A stretch of 52,319 nucleotides of DNA, taken from positions 1 to 52,319 of the forward strand of contig JAOPGA020000891.1 of the NCBI GenBank assembly GCA_026419775.2, read 5' to 3'. Source of the DNA: Acrasis kona (lineage: Eukaryota; Heterolobosea; Eutetramitea; Acrasida; Acrasidae). Position numbers and translations under genes: made by a program. The notes under the pieces are model-generated. The model was not told where the DNA came from. It saw nothing but the letters and a program-made list of their open reading frames with translations, and searched no databases. This document shows positions 44,054 to 52,319 of the stretch, in pieces (the stretch's first letter is position 1; each line of letters starts with the position of its first letter).

Positions 44054-44329
44054 ATGATAGCGGAGAACTGCGGTGGTTGTTCAATATCCCAAAGTAGGGA
44101 AGCTGATGTAGCCCATTCACAATTTAGTGAAGAGTATGACAAATAGAGTGATAGATCGGACATTTTTCGCATTCACAACACTTTGATCGCCGCTCAATAC
44201 GTGGTCTTTTGGTCTTCTCACACATTAGGTGTTGCAGAACAGCCTAACAAGGACTTCACAGTTCCACACAACGGTTGTCAATACAAGGAGAACCTCTGCA
44301 CAGAATTAAAAGATCAAACTCCAAGGTGA
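44054..44329 (+). CDS. Candidate small two-exon gene
   Basis: ATG 44054 begins a frame that is interrupted only by a TAG at 44144. A 39-nt GT-AG intron (44108-44146, GTAGCC...AAATAG, phase 0) removes that stop exactly, leaving 78 codons to TGA 44327. The product has three Cys near the N-terminus and a tail with NGCQYKENLC; no domain is recognised. Another 39-nt intron could follow at 44325, so the C-terminus may extend. A chance frame remains possible. Confidence 0.4.
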
Positions 44330-44558
44330 ACATTAGAAGGAATCAAATAATACCCTATATGAAGTCTTGTAATATTTTTGTAAGCATTTGGAGCACATCA
44401 ATTAATCATAAATTATCACTTTATTGGCGCATCATTTGGTTTCTCTCAATATGTCATGCTTACCGTTCACTTTATTATTTAACGAAAGTTTTACCCTGAG
44501 CTCACAATCATGGGCAGAAAAGAAAATATTGTAAAACCGTATAATCTTTTCTGTTCCT

Positions 44559-46265
44559 ATGGTCATGTTGATAGCAGTTCAACTATGGTTTCTGCTTATT
44601 GTAGGTACACTGGCATTAGAAATTTCCACTCATTGCGGTAACGTTTCGGGGATTTATAACCAGGATTTGTCTTCGTATGCTTTTCTTGGAATACCTTACG
44701 CGAAAAGTACAGCCGGAAAGCAAAGATGGAAGGTGCCAGAACCATTAACAAAGTCAGACAAATCATGTTGGAGTGGGACATACACAGCTGGTCAGTTTGG
44801 ACCAATGTGCCCACAAATTAGTATCATTGGATATCCAATTGGAGATGAGAATTGTCTTTCACTAAACATCTGGTCCGCCAATACTAACTCAATGAATTTA
44901 CTTCCCGTGATGGTTTTCATACACGGAGGGTCTTTAGTACAAGAATCATCATTCACACCCATTCATCTTGCACACAAAATGGTTCGTGGAAACAAAGTTG
45001 TATCTGTGAGTATCAACTACCGCCTAGGACCGTTGGGCTTTCTTGCTACAGAATCCATTTCGAAAGCCCGAGGAGGCACTATAGATTCTCCCTCAGGCAA
45101 TTATGGAATTATGGACCAAATACTGGCTTTACAATGGGTAAATCACAACATCAAACAGTTTGGTGGTAATCCTGATGACATTACGGTGTATGGCCAATCC
45201 AGTGGTGGCACGTCCGTGTTGATTTTATTGTCCTCTCCATTGTTTATAAGCAAAAATCCATTTAGTAATAAAGTCCATCCACTGTTCAAAAAAGCTATAT
45301 CGATGAGTGGCAGTGTAGTAATTGATACGCCCTTAAAAGTGGCACAATCAGACAACCATTTTATCGTACAGAGAACACATTGTAAAGGGTTGCCTTTGGA
45401 CAAGGAACTTGATTGCTTGTATGAATTGCCAGCCAGTGAGTTAGTAAAAGCCTCGTTGTCTGACACAAGTCTTTATCCATACTGGAACAATGCTACTTAC
45501 AACTCTGCCCTTCCTTTGCCGGAAATATACCAACCAGGTATAGCAATTGTGGATGGTTACGTTTTGAAGGACTCTGTATTGAACTCTTTGAGCGACTCAA
45601 GGAATCCGTCTTCTGGTGTACCAGTTGTAGTAGGTACTATGGCACAAGAGTTGGATATTACCACTCCAATAGATTTAAGTGCGGTATCTCATATGAAGTT
45701 GGATCAGTACAAGCAATTCTTGTTAAACTGGCCATCGTTCAATGAGAAGATTGTGAGCGAGATTATGAATCTGTATCAAATTCAAGATTATCAAAATAAG
45801 AACGATAAGCATTTGTTAACATTTGCGTCGGACATTAAGGTCGCTTGTGGTAACATTGTGGCAAGTAATAGTATTGCTAGCGTCAACTTATCGAGGCCTG
45901 TATATTTTTATAATAGTCCACAGTCATTTAGAGATCCAGTTCTATTCGCTCCTTACAAAACTAAATATGCTTTTCATCTTTTGGATCTTGTATTGTTGTT
46001 TAAATTATATGATATGTTCCCTACCACAATCACACCTGATATTGTGAAATGCAGTGATGTGTTGTTTGACTCTTTCTGTTACTTTGCAAAGCATGGCATG
46101 ATGCCAAAAGACTCTTTTTGGAAAGAGTTTGGCTCTATTGACCGAGAGTATCATGCTAATATTATTCATGGTGATGGTAGCACAACTACCACTAACTTCA
46201 AAAAAAGCGAGTGTAGATTCTATCAATCTCTTGGGTGGGACAAACAGTGGTGGAAGGGTCAATAA
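44559..46265 (+). CDS. Secreted type-B carboxylesterase
   Basis: This intronless gene encodes 568 residues. It starts with a hydrophobic signal peptide (about 1-20). The alpha/beta-hydrolase signatures include ENCLSLNIW, an oxyanion-hole region HGGS instead of the usual HGGG, and the nucleophile in GQSSGG (Ser214 by count) where most family members have GESAGG. Glu in AQELD and His in FHLLDLVL are candidates for the rest of the triad. Type-B carboxylesterases cleave esters; the substrate is unknown. No membrane anchor is seen at the C-terminus. An AATAAA lies 17 bp past the stop. Confidence 0.85.
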   Translation: MVMLIAVQLWFLLIVGTLALEISTHCGNVSGIYNQDLSSYAFLGIPYAKSTAGKQRWKVPEPLTKSDKSCWSGTYTAGQFGPMCPQISIIGYPIGDENCLSLNIWSANTNSMNLLPVMVFIHGGSLVQESSFTPIHLAHKMVRGNKVVSVSINYRLGPLGFLATESISKARGGTIDSPSGNYGIMDQILALQWVNHNIKQFGGNPDDITVYGQSSGGTSVLILLSSPLFISKNPFSNKVHPLFKKAISMSGSVVIDTPLKVAQSDNHFIVQRTHCKGLPLDKELDCLYELPASELVKASLSDTSLYPYWNNATYNSALPLPEIYQPGIAIVDGYVLKDSVLNSLSDSRNPSSGVPVVVGTMAQELDITTPIDLSAVSHMKLDQYKQFLLNWPSFNEKIVSEIMNLYQIQDYQNKNDKHLLTFASDIKVACGNIVASNSIASVNLSRPVYFYNSPQSFRDPVLFAPYKTKYAFHLLDLVLLFKLYDMFPTTITPDIVKCSDVLFDSFCYFAKHGMMPKDSFWKEFGSIDREYHANIIHGDGSTTTTNFKKSECRFYQSLGWDKQWWKGQ

Positions 46266-46367
46266 TTGTTTTCCTTCAATAAAATAACGCGTCTACATGC
46301 AATTCAATAAGACTAATTCACTAATCTCTAGTCGGTCGCTGATTACAAAAATTTTCCCTCTAAAATC

Positions 46368-48262
46368 ATGTCCTCAACCGAGGCATTATATTGCACCAGC
46401 TGCCATTTGTACTTTCAAAAGCCAGTGATACTGTCATGTAACCATCATATGTGTAGCGGTTGTGTGGAAGAGTGTATGGCACTTCAGCTATTGAAGGAAG
46501 AGAATTATAAACCTTTTAGCGATGCTAGTCAAATTCCAACACCTTTTCGATGCAACATAGTTTGCAATACATGCACAATGTCAACATTCATAACGTCTAT
46601 AAATGAATTAAAAGTTGATGAATCTCTTCAAAATCTTGTCGAAAAGGTTAGTAAATTCCAAAAGTGTTCACTGCCAAGATGCAACAATCCTCCAGAAGTG
46701 GATTGTGTTCCTTGCCAGAGATCTCTATGCTTCTCATGCTTTGAAAAATTACATTCATTAATTGAAGAACACGAACAGAGTCCATACGGTACTATAAAAA
46801 AATTAGCAGTTAATAGCTGTCCGAAGCATCAAAAGCCATACGAGTACTATTGCAAAGATTGCGAGATGCAACTATGTGGTCTATGTACGCTGGTTGGATC
46901 TGTTCATCGTGACCATGTTATGGCCACCATTAGCGAATATTCATACATGTGTATGGCGACCACAGAGGAGATTATAAAAAAATCAGAATCTAGACAAGAT
47001 GGCCTACGTTCAAAAAAATCAGCGATAGATGCTGTTGCTGACAAAGTGAGAAATGTAAAACAAGATTCGTACTCCACAATTACCACTTCCTTCGATAAGC
47101 TAATGGAAGCTGTTCAGGAAAGAAAAGGTTATCTACTCAATCAGGTAGATTTAATATGTGATGCTAAATTACATGGACTGTTACAAGAATCATCTTGCAT
47201 AGGTTCCCTTATTAGTCAAATCACCAGGCATGCCAAGAATATGAAATATCATTTGGACATGCACTCTCCTTCGGATATGATATATAGTAGAAGTAAAATT
47301 CAAAAGCTGTCAAAGGAGTGTGATTTTCTTTTTATGGAACCTTGTTATGATGAATCACTCAACATCTTCTCGGACACATTCAAGTTGTCAGAGGTAATTT
47401 CAAAGTTTGGAACAGTAAATCGTAAGAAACGCTTTCAAACATCTTCTAAAACAAAATAGTGAAACCTTCCAAAATCAATCCTCCAATAGTAACGAGGGTG
47501 GATAAGAAGCTAGAATTTGTGTTGACGTGGCAGCCTTACATCTATAGCGAGAATGTAGAATACAAAGTAAAAATGTTACCAGAGGATGACGACTCTGAGG
47601 AATCATCCGTACTTGTTTATAAAGGCAAAGCCACCACATGTAATATTAGAGATGTTCAATATGGTCGTATCTATCAATTTACTGTTCAAGCCTTGAACCA
47701 ACTTGGAGAGGGAGGCGAGAGCGATCCATCAGCTCCGATTGTAATTGAACCATTAAAATCTTTCGAATATAGTAGAGATTTTGATGAGAATGGTTTGATT
47801 TACTGGTTGGGAACTGACTATGGTACCAGTAAGAGATTCAGAAATCCAGCAACGACTGGGAAAATAGAAGTGACTTGCTCTTCTATGAATAGCGGCACAC
47901 CAGAGTTGGCAACAGGTAGAATTGACACAGAGTTTAATACGACAAATACATCAAAATCGTGGCTCACCTTCAATCTAAAAACAATATCCATTATACCAAA
48001 TCGATATTCCATCAAACATGGTGGAACCACAGCCAAGCCAGATTACTTGCGCAATTGGGATTTCCTCGGATCCAAGGACGGTGTCAAGTGGACGCTGCTG
48101 CGTAGACATCAAGAGGATTCGATGTTTAGTTGGGAGATTAAAAACGTTGATGAAGACTATTCCTATTTCCGCATCTTGCAGACAGGAAGAACATCCAGAG
48201 GAACGGATTATTTGGAGACGAGAGGGTTTTTTGAAATTTATGGAAAACTTGTTAGGGAATAA
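46368..48262 (+). CDS. TRIM-like RING/B-box/FN3/discoidin-like protein
   Basis: Exons 46368-47421 and 47460-48262 (38-nt intron, phase 1) encode 618 residues. In order come an N-terminal RING (about 9-70: CTSC, CNHHMCSGC, CNTC), two B-boxes (about 100-130 and 150-190: CPKHQKPYEYYC, HRDH), a coiled coil, a fibronectin type III domain (about 355-455) and a C-terminal galactose-binding-like domain (about 465-615: GTDYGTSKRFRNP, LRNWDFLGSKDG, YFRILQTGR). RING and B-boxes predict E3 ubiquitin ligase activity. The layout mimics animal C-I TRIM proteins such as MID1 and TRIM9, with the SPRY domain replaced. The stop lies in AATAAA. Confidence 0.82.
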
Positions 48263-48269
48263 ATTTTTA
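48260..48269. terminator. Convergent stops 4 bp apart
   Basis: Plus TAA (48260-48262) and minus TAA (48267-48269) are separated by four T residues. On each strand the stop is part of an AATAAA hexamer, so one short palindrome-like block serves both genes. Confidence 0.65.
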
Positions 48270-50604
48270 TTTATATAACTCGCCCATTACAATGCCTATC
48301 ATTTCTCGGTCAACTAGTTCATGCTTCTCTATCCAGTTCTTCAAATAAATACCAAACGTAACAGCCTCATCTCTAGATACCATATCGACCAAACACAAGG
48401 AGTGAAAATCATACAACTTATTCATATAATCTAAATGATCGTCAACATGCCTTCTATAGAATGAACGTTCACAATGGACCATTAATTGTTCTTCCTTTTC
48501 AAACGTTTTCGATGAGCACTCCATCAAACTTCCAAGGAGGAAACCAACCCTATACTTGTTCACGAATTCTTGTTCGAGCACGTCATGTACTTCCAACACC
48601 AACCGTTTTTTTCTTGCCAACATTGTATTAATCTCATTCACGCTGGTGCTCGGAGAATCTGGAATGGGAGAAAGTGGAGTGGGCGACGATGGAATCCTTA
48701 ATGTCTCCAATAAACTTCGATCCGTTAAAACACTAATCTTTCTTCTAATTGTTTTGATCTTTGCTTGTTCTAAATCATCCTGAGAAGGCGAACTGTTTGT
48801 GATGATTGGTTCGAATCCACTAATAATGTCTGGAGGTGATTCGACCGTTGATGATGTGGATTGACCTGGAGATGGAACAAGTGCTGGATTAATCATTCCC
48901 TCGGAACCACTTTTTCTTGAGCTTCTGGAGAATAAATTAATAATGCTGCTTCTTTTCCCTTGGGTGCCTCTTCCATCGTTTGATTTCCGATCAATCTTTG
49001 ATGGGTGATGGGAATTGTCATTTTCGGCAAGTGAGTTTTGTCTTGATCGTGGCGTCTTGTTCTTTTCTTTGGAACGAACGGTTGAGCATTGTAGGACAGC
49101 CTCGTCGAATGATTCTTCGCTTGCTATTTTTTTTGCAATCATCCTCGGCGTGTCTCTCTCGTGGTTTCTCATTTTTAAAAGTGCTGGTCCTCCTCCTTTG
49201 ATGATCATGATAATCATGTCGATATCATATCTTTCGCGAATGGCATAATGTAAGATAGTGTCTCCGTTTGATGTATCGTATGGTATCGAAAAGTCAATTT
49301 CTTGTGATATTGTGAACAGTCGCACTATTTCGTGTCTCTTGTTGATGACTGATAAATGGAGTGGGTTGAGTTCGGAACTTTTTGATCTCTCGTTGAGTAG
49401 GTCGGTGTAAAGTATCATGGACGCTTTCGTTAATGCTGGGAAATGATTGGTGATAGTTAGGAGGGAGTCTAGATGACCATCTGCTGCTGCTTTGTGCACC
49501 ACTGTCATACCACGAACGTTTCTCATTCTTATCAACGAAACTAAAAGATTAATTAAAAAACAAACGTTTGAAACGTACTGAAACGGTTCTCGCTTGCACT
49601 TGATTTGACATATTCGCAAAGGTAATTGATAAGTATGGGATGGGGTAGCGCTGTAAATAAACATGTCTCATCATCTCTATTAGTACGTGATACCGGCGCT
49701 CCTTTTTCCATTAAATATCTGTTGGGTGTGAGATGTGTTTGTAATCATGAACACATACTTTAATTTCTCTAGAGACCCCTCCTCACAAACCATATGCAAA
49801 CAAGTGTTTCCACCGCTGCCCTTAAAACTCAAATCGGCTTTACTCATGATCATAATTGTGGCAGCATCCAAACTGTTGCTTCTTAACGCGACAACTAGTG
49901 GTGCTAAATACAGAGTGAGTTAGGTTGCAATTGCAAAACTTACTGTTATCAAACTTATCCCTAATGTTTATTAGAGCACCATAACATATAAGTAATTGAC
50001 AAGCGTTAACGGCTGCATAATTAATTTATAAATTCTAAAGTAATTGTTCCGTACCATTTCCTGCTGCTGCATAAAATAGTGGAGTGGAGTCCAATGAATC
50101 GTGTGTGTCGATTGTAGCACCGTGTTCTATTAAAATATTCATAATATCAACTCTATCATAGCGGGCTGCCTTGTGCATGAGCGTACAATTGCTTGTGTTT
50201 TTGTCTCTAAAGTCCCTGTTAAAGTTACACAAGTGAGACTCCTTCAACACCCGATGCAGAGTATCTCGAAATAACTCCTCTCTACCTAATGCACAAGCAT
50301 AATGGAGGAGTTCTGTCAGGTCTGTTGGTTGCTCCACATGTGGGGGAAAACTAGAAGGAGGAAATGTATTTACACTAGTATTCGCTTGACTTCTTCTGGA
50401 ATTTTGAATATAGGAGTGCAGCTTTTCTCTGTACTCTTTTTCTGTTCCTTCATCGTTTGAATCACTCATCAAATCAGATAACGTTTTGTTGTTTCCCTTA
50501 AGAATCGCCTCTCCATTCGTATCGAACAGCAGTGACACCTCCTCAGCATATTTCTTCAAAGGAAACCTCCGTATTTTCACTAGAGTGGTCTTCTGCTCTG
50601 ACAT
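48267..50604 (-). CDS. Ankyrin-repeat protein with hemerythrin-like C-terminus
   Basis: Exons 50055-50604, 49944-50012, 49759-49903, 49579-49718 and 48267-49540 (introns 42, 40, 40, 40 and 38 nt) encode 725 residues. Ankyrin repeats fill about 120-430 (for example CTLMHKAARYDRVDIMNILIEHGA, quoted only in part: TLMHKAARYDRVDIMN). A Ser/Lys/Pro-rich linker follows. Residues about 609-725 look like a hemerythrin four-helix bundle with FEKEEQLM, HVDDH 15 residues after the Glu, and WIEKH. Two usual His ligands are replaced (about Arg611 and Thr647), and the Asp after WIEKH is one residue early. The ankyrin part should bind protein partners. Iron or oxygen binding is doubtful. Confidence 0.75.
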
Positions 50605-50866
50605 CGTTGTTTGAAAATGGTGACGTTACCGACCTGCCAACTGTAACCGGATTAGTATATATCATCTAAAAATACATTTGTCGGTAAATAAAAGTCATTC
50701 TGTACTCTTTATTTGTAGTTTAGAACAATACTCCTATTTGTTCTTTTCTTAGTCATAAATTAACATTGTCGGACATTCGTAGAACTATCGCTACGTTCTT
50801 GTAAAGCATCTTTTATCGTAACATAATATATGAGTTTGTAGGTGGTCTTGAAATTAGCTGATATTC

Positions 50867-50992
50867 TACACGACGGTATGATTTAATTTTCCGGGTTTTG
50901 TAAACCGCGACGATCGGCGCAGTTTCTGAGCTTGTCTCGCTGTGATTCTAAATCAATACTTCGTTGAACCCAGTCAACCATACCGTCGTGTA
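50867..50992. repeat. 14-bp perfect inverted repeat around 98 bp
   Basis: TACACGACGGTATG at 50867-50880 and its exact reverse complement at 50979-50992 flank 98 bp. The interior is moderately GC-rich. It may be a small MITE or the stem of a structured RNA; no flanking duplication is evident. Confidence 0.7.
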
Positions 50993-51034
50993 CAACAGCT
51001 GGTATTCTATTGTGCAAATGCACAGAATAGAGCA

Positions 51035-51170
51035 CCTTAGGGATGGGATCAATCCGGATATCCTATCCCATCCGCTGCAATTATGGTTGTCTTGGGATTG
51101 TAGGATGGGATAGGATTTTTGTAAAGACGGATTATCCCATCCGTGATGAATCCGCGGATGTATCCCAAGG
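51035..51170. repeat. GGATGGGAT-rich block with imperfect inverted ends
   Basis: The block begins CCTTAGGGATGGGATC and ends GTATCCCAAGG, so its ends are imperfectly inverted (CCTT-GGGAT). Inside, GGATGGGAT and ATCCCATCC occur about five times in both senses. Such clusters resemble hAT terminal and subterminal repeats, and a hAT transposase gene starts 470 bp to the right. No clear target duplication was found. Confidence 0.55.
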
Positions 51171-51212
51171 ATCGAATCAAGATATACAAGCAGTTTGCAA
51201 TAAATGAATTTA

Positions 51213-51476
51213 TTAAAAGTCTAATGCATCCAAATTGTTCTTAGGAGGACTAGTAAAACCAAATTCCTGAAGACATTTCTCAGCACTCACATCAGCAGCT
51301 CTTATAACTTCTGCACCAGGCATTTGCGTCAAAGTTATTTGTTGAAACTTTTCTTTCTTTTTTGCTTTGGCCTGTATCTTTTGAAATACTGCTCTTGGTG
51401 GCTTGTTTGGTGTTTTTGGTACAAACATGCATAATTCATCATTGATAATAATAGGGTCTGCTTTGGATCCACTCAT
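51213..51476 (-). CDS. Small hypothetical protein
   Basis: This intronless ORF of 87 codons encodes a compact, mixed-charge protein with PIIINDELC near the start, a PNKPPRAVFQ segment and a Lys-rich middle. No family is recognised. The stop TAA overlaps AATAAA, as in confident genes of this window. It lies between the GGATGGGAT block and the hAT transposase, so it may be a host gene or part of the transposon. Confidence 0.55.
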   Translation of the reverse strand: MSGSKADPIIINDELCMFVPKTPNKPPRAVFQKIQAKAKKKEKFQQITLTQMPGAEVIRAADVSAEKCLQEFGFTSPPKNNLDALDF

Positions 51477-51637
51477 TTGAATTATTTTCTTGTTTCTTTG
51501 GATTGTTGAGGCGCTTTTTATTGCGTAGAAATGCGTTGAAATCCGTTGAAATCTAAGTCCGAGACTCCTGCGCTGAAATACATGCGCTTTCTTATAGCTG
51601 TTAACTCTTCACTTTTCTCCACAAACATAAAAAAACC
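51477..51637. promoter_or_regulatory. Divergent gap before hAT transposase
   Basis: These 161 bp separate the start of the small minus-strand gene from the transposase ATG. No motif is recognised. Confidence 0.3.
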
Positions 51638-52319
51638 ATGTCCATGCATTCTACTAGAGGGATTCAATTGAATTTTTCTTCGTTATCCCAATCAGATGAC
51701 GAAGTTGATAATGAAAGAGAAATAAATCCAATACAACCAGATGTACAACAACAAATTGTAGCAATACAATCACAGACACGTTATCGGAAATCCAATCCAA
51801 AGGCAGAAGGTAAAGGGAGCTGGGTATGGAAGTACTTTGATAAAGGGGTTGAGGTTCGTAATGGAAATGAATACAAAGTAATCAAATGCACATTATGTGT
51901 TGGACCTCATGTGACAAAATATAACCAACAAACCCAGAAGAACTCGACAGGAAATTTAATATCACATTTGAAGAGCAGCCATGCAGAGAAAGTGGCACAT
52001 CATTTAGTTCAGAAACAAGGTGCTCTAGAAATTTCCCCTAAAGATGCGCTTCTAAAGTTTATTATTTGTACAAACCAAGCATTCAACGTTGTTGAAAATC
52101 AGCATTTTCGTGCATTTGTAAAATCGATTGGTGGCGAGCTTCCAATAAAGTCTAAAAACACTGTAAGGGACAATGTTTACTTGGTACATTCAAATGCTAA
52201 AGCAAAATTGTCTGAAAAACTCCTAGATACAACATCAATATCCTTGTCCCTTGACTGTTGGACAAGCCGAAACAAACTTCCTTTTCTTGGTATTATTGGT
52301 CATTATATTGACAGTTCCT
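51638..52319 (+). mobile_element. hAT transposase, 5' part, open to window end
   Basis: ATG 51638 opens a frame of 227 codons that reaches the window edge without a stop. An acidic N-terminus is followed by a BED-type zinc finger (CTLC, then SHLKSSH, about residues 86-115) and the start of an RNase H-like hAT transposase core with SLSLDCWTSRNK, whose Asp is the expected first catalytic residue. No disruption is seen, so the element may be young. Its right end and inverted terminal repeat are outside the window. Confidence 0.85.

Larger units (their letters stand above)
50605..51212. other. Intergenic region with inverted repeats
   Basis: This holds the 14-bp inverted repeat at 50867-50992 and the GGATGGGAT-rich block at 51035-51170, listed separately. 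Nothing else recognisable is present. It includes the promoter of the ankyrin gene. Confidence 0.4.

Noticed and set aside
44275-44499. A 74-codon plus-strand frame
   Set aside because: It overlaps the better-supported small gene in another frame and has no features.
47422-47462. Apparent stop and frameshift in the TRIM-like gene
   Set aside because: A 38-nt GT-AG intron (47422-47459) in phase 1 joins both frames, matching intron size elsewhere.

Overview
The window is nuclear DNA of a single-celled eukaryote with the standard genetic code. Protein genes are packed on both strands and split by very short GT-AG introns (about 30 confident introns of 33-46 nt, one of 119 nt). The gene set includes an axonemal CFAP65-type protein, a heterotrimeric G-alpha subunit, an Abi subunit of the SCAR/WAVE complex, a C2-filamin, a TRIM-like protein and mitochondrial translation factors. 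This suggests a free-living flagellated or amoeboflagellate protist; a heterolobosean-like organism is possible, but the sequence alone does not settle the lineage. Assembly ambiguities (n) sit at 504 and 1672.

Layout. 1-6418 is AT-rich and gene-poor. It holds a large inverted array of about 100-bp alternating motifs (2130-3590), a tRNA-derived SINE with a 12-bp target duplication (3926-4110) and a possible small multi-exon gene (4780-5522). From 6419 to 25828 genes are dense: Bre1-like E3 ligase, C2-filamin, mitochondrial EF-Ts and a divergent IF-2 (convergent pair), transketolase, an adducin-like class II aldolase protein, a small Tim chaperone, an RNF141-like RING protein, a 2OG-Fe(II) oxygenase, farnesyltransferase beta and RWDD1. 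From 26416 to 31057 are a hypothetical gene, G-alpha, Abi with a C-terminal WH2-like motif, and another hypothetical gene. From 31288 to 43834 are CFAP65, a divergently transcribed coiled-coil protein, a DUF3825-like protein and casein kinase 1. From 44054 to 50604 are a candidate small gene, a secreted carboxylesterase, a RING/B-box/FN3/discoidin-like protein and an ankyrin-repeat protein with a hemerythrin-like C-terminus. The right edge has GGATGGGAT-rich repeats, a small unknown gene and the open 5' part of a hAT transposase that runs off the window.

Shared themes. Actin and motility functions recur (filamin, Abi, G-alpha, farnesyltransferase, CFAP65), as do mitochondrial biogenesis (EF-Ts, IF-2, Tim) and ubiquitin ligases (Bre1, RNF141-like, TRIM-like). 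Convergent stop codons lie 4-36 bp apart, one divergent pair of start codons is separated by 23 bp, and in at least nine genes the stop codon overlaps an AATAAA hexamer, so 3' UTRs are probably extremely short. Exon models were built by hand from reading frame and GT-AG sites; start codons and small exons are the least certain parts.
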